Positions 39,084 to 43,726 of a stretch of 43,726 nucleotides of DNA are shown here, one piece after another (position 1 is the first letter of the stretch; each line of letters starts with the position of its first letter). The DNA is from Candidatus Woesearchaeota archaeon (lineage in GTDB: Archaea; Nanobdellota; Nanobdellia; Woesearchaeales; WJKL01). The notes beneath the pieces are model-generated. The model had not been told where the DNA came from. It did no database searches and saw only the letters and a program-made list of their open reading frames with translations. Position numbers and translations under genes: made by a program. Location: positions 1 through 43,726 of the forward strand of contig JAHWIM010000031.1 in assembly GCA_019322535.1 (NCBI GenBank). The letters are read 5' to 3'.

Positions 39084-39473
39084 TTAATCAGAATAAGTTC
39101 CTTCTAATGCTGGTATAAAATTTTTTGGACGAGTTGGTTTATTGAGGTATCCTATGTTATCCAAATCTTGGGTTTGTTCTTTTGCATCCTGCATATCTCT
39201 GCCTGAGAACATAACAATTCTGCCTTGAAAACCTAATTCTCTTACTTTTTTTGCTATGTCAGATCCTTTTCCATCTGGCAACATCATGTCTAGAAGTAAA
39301 GCATCATATTGAGATAATCCACTGTAACCATTTAATCCATCTAATGCTTGCATTGCTTGCTCAAGATTTATTACAAGTTCAATTTCAATGCCTTTTCTTT
39401 CTAAGACTGTTTTTACAATGTCTTGGACTACTTCTTCATCCTCTAATTGCAATATTTTTTGTATATCTGGCAT
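39084..39473 (-). CDS. Stand-alone response-regulator receiver domain
   Basis: A 129-aa CheY-like protein: acidic EDEE near residues 11-14, phospho-acceptor Asp in ALLLDMMLPDGKG near 64, Ser in VMFSGRD near 92, and Lys in YLNKPTRP near 113, the full phosphorylation set. It has no output domain. No histidine kinase is in the window. It precedes the three paralogues on the same strand, so they may be its effectors. A TATA box (TTTATAAAC on the coding strand) lies 25-35 bases upstream. Confidence 0.9.
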   Translation of the reverse strand: MPDIQKILQLEDEEVVQDIVKTVLERKGIEIELVINLEQAMQALDGLNGYSGLSQYDALLLDMMLPDGKGSDIAKKVRELGFQGRIVMFSGRDMQDAKEQTQDLDNIGYLNKPTRPKNFIPALEGTYSD

Positions 39474-39529
39474 CTTAAATAAAGAAATTTTATAGGTTGT
39501 TTATAAAACTTCTTATAGTTGGTTACTAA

Positions 39530-39677
39530 TGGTGCCAAAGGCTGAAACCCTATAATTCTGTATTTTAAGGGTAATGTATTTTTAAATGTTTGAGAGCGGT
39601 TTTCTCGCTAAAAACCAAAAGCTTTATAAATAAGTTATTACTTATAAGTAATAACAAGTAATAATTATGGGTGGAAA
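39530..39677 (+). promoter_or_regulatory. Promoter with 22-base palindromic operator
   Basis: CTTTATAAATAAG (TATA element, 39622-39634) is directly followed by a perfect 22-base palindrome at 39634-39655 (half-site GTTATTACTTA), which would cover the transcript start. Part of it recurs in AAGTAATAATTA at 39656-39667. The arrangement is that of a repressor operator. Further left, GGTTTT and AAAACC (about 39598-39617) form an inverted repeat. ATG 39678 follows about 45 bases after the TATA element. Confidence 0.6.
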
Positions 39678-39782
39678 ATGGTAAAACAACTACAATTAAT
39701 CGAACAATCAAAGTCAGAATATTCATGGCTGTTCGGAGTAATTGGTTTAATCATTTTTTTGGCAATTATGTTTTTTGTTTAA
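39678..39782 (+). CDS. Single-pass membrane microprotein
   Basis: A 34-aa frame: MVKQLQLIEQSKSEYSWLFG, then a hydrophobic helix of about 14-16 residues ending MFFV. GGTGGA lies about 6 bases before the ATG. It is the first gene after the palindrome and ends one base before the next start. Small, so only moderately certain. Confidence 0.5.
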   Translation: MVKQLQLIEQSKSEYSWLFGVIGLIIFLAIMFFV

Positions 39783-39783
39783 A

Positions 39784-39903
39784 ATGATAAAAGAACTAAC
39801 AAAAAAAGAGTATGTAGATTTGCTTAGGGAAAAAGGGTTAACTTATTCTGAGATTCAAATAGCTTGGCAAAATGTTGCTAGAAAGAGGAATAGGGCGTCT
39901 TAA
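39784..39903 (+). CDS. Helical microprotein
   Basis: A 39-aa frame, MIKELTKKEYVDLLREKGLTYSEIQIAWQNVARKRN plus RAS. The pattern LREKGLTYSEIQIAW resembles the short three-helix domain of Pex14 N-termini and some helix-turn-helix segments; this is a resemblance only. It is packed between two other genes with 1-base gaps, which supports it being real. Confidence 0.5.
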   Translation: MIKELTKKEYVDLLREKGLTYSEIQIAWQNVARKRNRAS

Positions 39904-39904
39904 A

Positions 39905-41248
39905 ATGAATAAAATAACAAGAAGAGGACTTATAAAAGCGGGTATAGGAACAGGTGTAGCTGCTGGAAGTTATTTTTTAGCTAGAGCACTGGGTTTTGAT
40001 ATTCTTGCGTCTTTATTTGAAACAAGATTTTCAAGAGAAGAGTATGCTGATTTAGTTCAAAAAGTAAAAAAACAAGGATATGAAATTGATGAAAGCCATT
40101 CTGTTTTTAATGAAGGTTCAGATGCAGTTATATTATTTCTGCCAGACATACATACTATAAGTTATGCAAAAAGCCAGAGAGAGAGGATAACAAAATTAGA
40201 TTCTGCTATTGATTTTGATATGATTGGATTAGAAGGGATAGTAGGAGAAATAGATGTTGAGCATATGAAAGAATTGGCTGTTAAACAGGCAAAATTCTAT
40301 GATGATAATGTTATTCCTCGTCCCACAATCTTTAAATTGTATGGTGAGGAATTCGAATTTGAAATAAAAGAAAGTGATACTGATTTTGTAAAACTTCAGA
40401 AACTAAGATACAAGTCTGATGAGATAAGACTAGAGCATTTTGATAAATCATTTGTTGGATTAGATATATTCCAAAACGATCTTCAAGCTCACATCGAAGA
40501 ACAGAAAAAATTTGGAAAAGAAAACTGGCGTGACTTTGTCCCTCAGTCAGAAGAATCAAAAAGATACCAAGCTTATTCAGATTTTGTTATGGCGTTGGGA
40601 TTTCTAAGCGCATATCTTCCTTTAAAGCGTAGTGACTGGAGTAGACATGAACCTCTTTTGGATTATGAATTTGTGAAAGAAGTTGGAGAAACAAAACCAA
40701 GACATGATGCTCCTGGATTCCTGTATTTTGATTTAGAAACAAGGGCAAAAAAATGGGGTATTGAGACAGAAGATGTAGATGATTGTGCTGCTGCATATTG
40801 TTTGCAGATTAATATATCAAGAATAGAACAACAAATGGATAAGGTAGCTGAAAAATACAATGCTCTTAAAGATGCTTATTTTGATTTATTGGATGAAGAT
40901 GGAAAAAGAAAATTCAATAAAATAGCAGATTCATTTAACGAATATTTCTCTTTTTTCAAAGAGTATATGCAGCAAATAAAAGATTATAGAGATGAGTTGC
41001 TGTCTGGCTTTTCAGATGATGTGAAATCAGCAATTCTTGAATGTGAATATGATCCTGATAAAGAGAAAGGTACAGTAACTCCAGACTATGAAAGACTTGT
41101 AGTCAAGGATAGAAGTGAAGAATGGGTCAAAAATACAGCAAATAAAGGAGTTGTTTTGATGATTGGTGGATTAGCACATACACAAACAGTTTATGATAGT
41201 GTGAAATCTAATAATTGCTCAATAATTTCACTCAAGGAGATAGAATGA
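39905..41248 (+). CDS. Tat-signal protein, possibly TraB/TIKI/EreA-like
   Basis: About 447 aa. The start at ATG 39905 gives MNKITRRGLIKAGIGTGVAAGSYFLA, a twin-arginine signal with RRGL-I-K followed by a hydrophobic stretch, so it is exported folded. The mature part has VILFLPDIHTISYAKSQRERI and DMIGLEGIVGE near the start, and VVLMIGGLAHTQTVYD near the end. The H and E-containing opening strands and the GxxH-type ending resemble the TIKI/TraB/EreA metal-dependent hydrolase superfamily, but this is tentative. The TTG at 39872 would add residues and lies inside the previous gene. It overlaps the next gene by 4 bases. Confidence 0.6.
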   Translation: MNKITRRGLIKAGIGTGVAAGSYFLARALGFDILASLFETRFSREEYADLVQKVKKQGYEIDESHSVFNEGSDAVILFLPDIHTISYAKSQRERITKLDSAIDFDMIGLEGIVGEIDVEHMKELAVKQAKFYDDNVIPRPTIFKLYGEEFEFEIKESDTDFVKLQKLRYKSDEIRLEHFDKSFVGLDIFQNDLQAHIEEQKKFGKENWRDFVPQSEESKRYQAYSDFVMALGFLSAYLPLKRSDWSRHEPLLDYEFVKEVGETKPRHDAPGFLYFDLETRAKKWGIETEDVDDCAAAYCLQINISRIEQQMDKVAEKYNALKDAYFDLLDEDGKRKFNKIADSFNEYFSFFKEYMQQIKDYRDELLSGFSDDVKSAILECEYDPDKEKGTVTPDYERLVVKDRSEEWVKNTANKGVVLMIGGLAHTQTVYDSVKSNNCSIISLKEIE

Positions 41249-41982
41249 AACAAAAAAAACCTATAAAAATTGGAACACTTAACTTGCAGTTAGGAGTTTG
41301 TACTACTAAAGGTTATTCTCAATATCTAACAACTTTTTTGAAATATGCTTTGCCTCATTCTGTTGAATCTGTTGATAAAGGAGCAGCAGATCTTGCTAAA
41401 GGTTTAGACATACTTACTTTAACAGAAGCAGAAGCTGGATCTAAAAGAGCTAAGGGAAAAAATCAAGTAAGAGATATTGCTGGATTAGCAGATCTTACAG
41501 AAGCAGTGTTTCCTCTTTATAATCATGGAATAATTGGACAATGCAATGGAATGTGCTCAAGATATCCTTTTAGTGTAAGAGAAAATTATGAATTAGCAGG
41601 AGGCATACAAAGAAGGTCTTTAGGTGTTGCTGATGTTGAAGTTGATGATCAGAATATTGTTGTTATAACTGCACATTTGCCATTAGGTAAAGGAAGTAGA
41701 AAAAAACCACTTTCTGAAATTGTTAAAGTTGTAAATGAGATAGAATATCCTGTTATATTAACTGGTGACCTTAATACAGAAGATAAAGAAGAGCTTAAGC
41801 CAGTTACAGAAGGCACAAGATTAAGACCAACAGATGATTATAAAACATATCCTGCTTGGAATCCAAGATTAAAACTAGATCATATATTTGTAAGCCCAGA
41901 ATTTGAAGTTGATGATGTTTATGTTCCTTTTGTAAAAGTTTCTGATCATTTACCCTTGGTTGCAGAGGTTTGTTTAAGATGA
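41245..41982 (+). CDS. Endonuclease/exonuclease/phosphatase-fold hydrolase
   Basis: A 245-aa protein with the EEP fold markers in order: IGTLNLQLG (Asn), LTLTEAEAG (metal-binding Glu), VITAHLPLG (His), ILTGDLNTE (Asp-Asn), LKLDHIFVSP, and VSDHLPLV (Asp-His). This group includes DNases, phosphatases and sphingomyelinase-like enzymes; the substrate is not evident. The start ATG 41245 overlaps the stop of the Tat protein (ATGA), and the frame upstream of it belongs to the earlier gene's coding region. No signal peptide. Confidence 0.85.
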   Translation: MKQKKPIKIGTLNLQLGVCTTKGYSQYLTTFLKYALPHSVESVDKGAADLAKGLDILTLTEAEAGSKRAKGKNQVRDIAGLADLTEAVFPLYNHGIIGQCNGMCSRYPFSVRENYELAGGIQRRSLGVADVEVDDQNIVVITAHLPLGKGSRKKPLSEIVKVVNEIEYPVILTGDLNTEDKEELKPVTEGTRLRPTDDYKTYPAWNPRLKLDHIFVSPEFEVDDVYVPFVKVSDHLPLVAEVCLR

Positions 41983-42155
41983 AACGTAAAATAACAAAAA
42001 ACAACCATCAGTTTAAAGTAAGTTTGCCGATTGAATTAGTTAGGAAAATGAAATGGCATGGGGAAACTGAGGTTAAATTTCATCAAGTTGATACACCAAT
42101 GGGAAAAGGTTTGCTTATTGTTGAGAATAAAGATGAGGTTATTAGGTTAAGATAA
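41979..42155 (+). CDS. SpoVT/AbrB-like DNA-binding protein
   Basis: A 58-aa protein with the swapped-hairpin AbrB pattern: NNHQFKVSLPIELVRKMKWHGETEVKFH then GKGLLIVENKDEVI. Such dimers bind DNA and often repress their own operon, or act as antitoxins. ATG 41979 overlaps the stop of the hydrolase (ATGA). It is a natural candidate to bind the 22-base palindrome in front of the operon, though that is inference. Confidence 0.75.
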   Translation: MKRKITKNNHQFKVSLPIELVRKMKWHGETEVKFHQVDTPMGKGLLIVENKDEVIRLR

Positions 42156-42203
42156 TGAGAAAATGATTAAAAGTTATTTTAATTTGAGGGTTGAGTGAGA
42201 AAA

Positions 42204-42734
42204 ATGTATTGGAAACAAGGAGAACAATATGCTGGACTTCATCAACTTATTCATAAGTCTATTGATACTGTGTATGTTGGGCAAGATGATTTTAATTCAT
42301 CAGATGTTAGATTATTATCAGAGGGATTTTCTAGATGTAATGGTATTGTTTTCTTGGATAAAGATTGTCAAACTGGTGCTTTGGCTCATATAAGTGGAGC
42401 CACACGTCCAGGTGATATAGTAAATGGAATAAGGCATCATGTAACTGGTGCAAGAATGCCAGATGTTAAGAAATTAGAAGATATATTTCAAGATTGTGCA
42501 AAAGTTAAAGCAATTAATGTTTATCATAGTTCTTATTATGCCTGGTGGCCAGAGATTATTGAAGAAGAGTTAGCAAAAAAAGGCGTTAATGATGTTCAGC
42601 ATGTTGCTTTAACTACCAGGCCTAATGGTGAAGTTTACCATAGAGCAATTGCACTTGATGTTAGAAGAGCATTACTGTATATTTTCCCAAATAATCGTAC
42701 TTCGCTTATTACTGTACCTTTTTTCAAGGAGTAA
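42204..42734 (+). CDS. CheD-like protein
   Basis: About 176 aa. The segment SRCNGIVFLDKDCQTGALAHISG has Cys45 and His62 (from ATG 42204) with the same 17-residue spacing as the catalytic Cys and His of chemoreceptor glutamine deamidase CheD, and the same strand-turn-strand layout ending in GG/GA-x-x-H. A helical VKKLEDIF region and PNGEVYHRAIALDVRRALLY follow. No chemotaxis genes are in the window, so another deamidase substrate or a structural role is possible. GTG 42195 is an alternative start. Confidence 0.55.
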   Translation: MYWKQGEQYAGLHQLIHKSIDTVYVGQDDFNSSDVRLLSEGFSRCNGIVFLDKDCQTGALAHISGATRPGDIVNGIRHHVTGARMPDVKKLEDIFQDCAKVKAINVYHSSYYAWWPEIIEEELAKKGVNDVQHVALTTRPNGEVYHRAIALDVRRALLYIFPNNRTSLITVPFFKE

Positions 42735-42767
42735 GAAAATAAATAAGGATGAGGTTATTAAGTTAAA

Positions 42768-43169
42768 ATGAAAGAAATATTAACACAAAGGATTGGTGAA
42801 TTACTTGCAAAATTTCCGATTGGAGGAGTTTATGAGAATACAAACTGCCATGGTGCTGTTTTATATGTTCATGGACTAGCTGATGAATTTAAGAAAGCAG
42901 AAGTTGTAGATTTAGTAAGAGGATTTCCTCAAGTTGAAGATAGTTCTCATGAAGTTCCAGTAAAAGATGCTGGAGAAGGAGATTTAATCTTATTTTATTA
43001 TCAAGGCAAGGGTATTGGTCATAGTGGTGTTGTTATGACAAGAAATGGAGGCGATCCAAGTGTATTTGAATCTGATGGAAAATATGGCTGTACTATCAAA
43101 CCTTTGGGAGATATTGTTGAGAGTGGTTTTTTTAGCAAGGTAAGATGTTTTAGAGTTGAGGATAATTAA
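42768..43169 (+). CDS. NlpC/P60-like cysteine hydrolase
   Basis: A 133-aa protein with the papain-like NlpC/P60/CHAP order: NC27HGAVLYVHGL (nucleophile Cys at the start of a helix), GDLILFYYQG near 71-80, and GIGH85SGVVM (catalytic His). These enzymes cut amide bonds in peptides, lipids or peptidoglycan. No signal peptide, so it probably acts inside the cell or as a toxin or defence factor. It follows the CheD-like gene by 33 bases. Confidence 0.7.
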   Translation: MKEILTQRIGELLAKFPIGGVYENTNCHGAVLYVHGLADEFKKAEVVDLVRGFPQVEDSSHEVPVKDAGEGDLILFYYQGKGIGHSGVVMTRNGGDPSVFESDGKYGCTIKPLGDIVESGFFSKVRCFRVEDN

Positions 43170-43213
43170 AAAAATACAATCTTTATAAATAAACTAAATT
43201 TAGAGGATAAAAG

Positions 43214-43726
43214 ATGACAAATTTTGAACAATGGTCTGGAAGAAGGGAAGGAATTGTTACATCTGAGAATTATTCTAGTAAACAAGCTTTTGATAGGACC
43301 TTGGATGATCTATGGGATACTGATTTTAAATGGAGTGATGAATTAAACCCAGATATTCCAAGATTGGACTTTCTAGGAGATATTATTGCTGGAAAAGAAA
43401 AAGGATTTTACTATGCTAGATCAGATCATGTTAATTTTGATAATTTAGAAAGAATGCTAACTGCGATAGAAACTGGCAGATTAAGTCAAGCAGATTCTTT
43501 TGGAGCTAAAGTATTTGCAAGCGGAATGGCTGCAATTACAGCTGCATTAAAATCACTGTCTGCTGGAAAGGATGGAGTATTTATTACTGGAAAGGTTATG
43601 TATAGTTCAACAAAAGCTATTCTAGAAGATGAAGGCAATGGAAGAAATGCAATTGGAACTTATCCAGGAATTACAGTTGATTTAAATGTTCCTGGTGCTT
43701 TAGAAGCAGCAATAAAAGAACAAAAA
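43214..43726 (+). CDS. Cys/Met-metabolism PLP-dependent enzyme, 3' end cut off by window edge
   Basis: 171 codons with no stop before the window end. The segment FASGMAAITAALKSLSAGKDGVFITGKVMYSSTKAIL near residues 100-137 is the hallmark of the cystathionine gamma-synthase/methionine gamma-lyase family, where SGMAA lies before the cofactor-binding region; the PLP lysine lies beyond the window. The N-terminal 90 residues carry an unusual acidic stretch. A TATA element (CTTTATAAATAAAC near 43181) and GAGG lie upstream of ATG 43214. Confidence 0.85.
   Translation, partial: MTNFEQWSGRREGIVTSENYSSKQAFDRTLDDLWDTDFKWSDELNPDIPRLDFLGDIIAGKEKGFYYARSDHVNFDNLERMLTAIETGRLSQADSFGAKVFASGMAAITAALKSLSAGKDGVFITGKVMYSSTKAILEDEGNGRNAIGTYPGITVDLNVPGALEAAIKEQK

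Noticed and set aside
1..43726. CRISPR arrays, insertion sequences, prophage and rRNA genes
   Set aside because: No regularly spaced repeats, no transposase, integrase or phage structural proteins, and no rRNA sequence were recognised.

Overview
The window is AT-rich archaeal DNA. The evidence is a TFB transcription factor, an AMP phosphorylase, intron-containing tRNAs, TATA-type promoters placed for leaderless transcripts, and PRC-barrel and Trm112-type small proteins. The compact genes with few-base overlaps, many small orphan proteins, and a surface protein with Ig-like repeats and a CGDG-type cysteine motif suggest a DPANN-type archaeon (Woesearchaeota/Pacearchaeota-like). That placement is inference; no rRNA marker is present. 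I see no insertion sequence, CRISPR array, prophage or rRNA.

Left part (1-5.3 kb): a truncated isoleucyl-tRNA synthetase, a double zinc-ribbon protein, a winged-helix protein next to a VTT/DedA-like membrane protein, and two adjacent PRC-barrel proteins.

Pyrimidine region (5.1-14.4 kb): a protein with two degenerate orotate phosphoribosyltransferase-like domains, then pyrD, pyrK, pyrB, pyrC, pyrE, a LOG/SLOG-family protein, a putative rearranged ATP-grasp protein, and pyrF. This covers carbamoyl phosphate to UMP. No carA, carB or pyrI is here. PyrB, PyrC, PyrDK, PyrE and PyrF all look bacterial in type. The two unassigned partners and the degenerate tandem protein are the most likely place for an undescribed regulatory or side function.

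Information-processing region (14.4-21.5 kb): a MATE exporter, a HemK2/Mtq2-type methyltransferase fused to a RIO/COG2112-like kinase, an O6-alkylguanine alkyltransferase, a phosphoesterase, TFB, a Trm112-like activator, a tRNA-Ser with an apparent intron in its T loop, a single-pass membrane microprotein and AMP phosphorylase.

Orphan modules and tRNAs (21.5-32.6 kb): an AI-2E-family transporter, then a duplicated two-gene module (helical protein plus about 160-aa partner, twice) with a 26-bp repeated promoter block. Then come tRNA-Val, a methyltransferase-like protein, a ferritin-like protein, tRNA-Leu and tRNA-Thr with introns, a DUF89 phosphatase with an extra C-terminal domain, a lipoprotein, glycerate 2-kinase and several small orphans.

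Right part (32.7 kb to end): a large Ig-repeat surface protein with a SpoIIM-like membrane protein, a U32-peptidase-like protein, a leftward cluster of a lone receiver domain plus three tandem paralogues, and a rightward operon behind a 22-bp palindrome. That operon holds two microproteins, a Tat-signal TraB/TIKI-like protein, an EEP-fold hydrolase and an AbrB-like protein. A CheD-like protein, an NlpC/P60-like protein and a truncated Cys/Met PLP enzyme follow.
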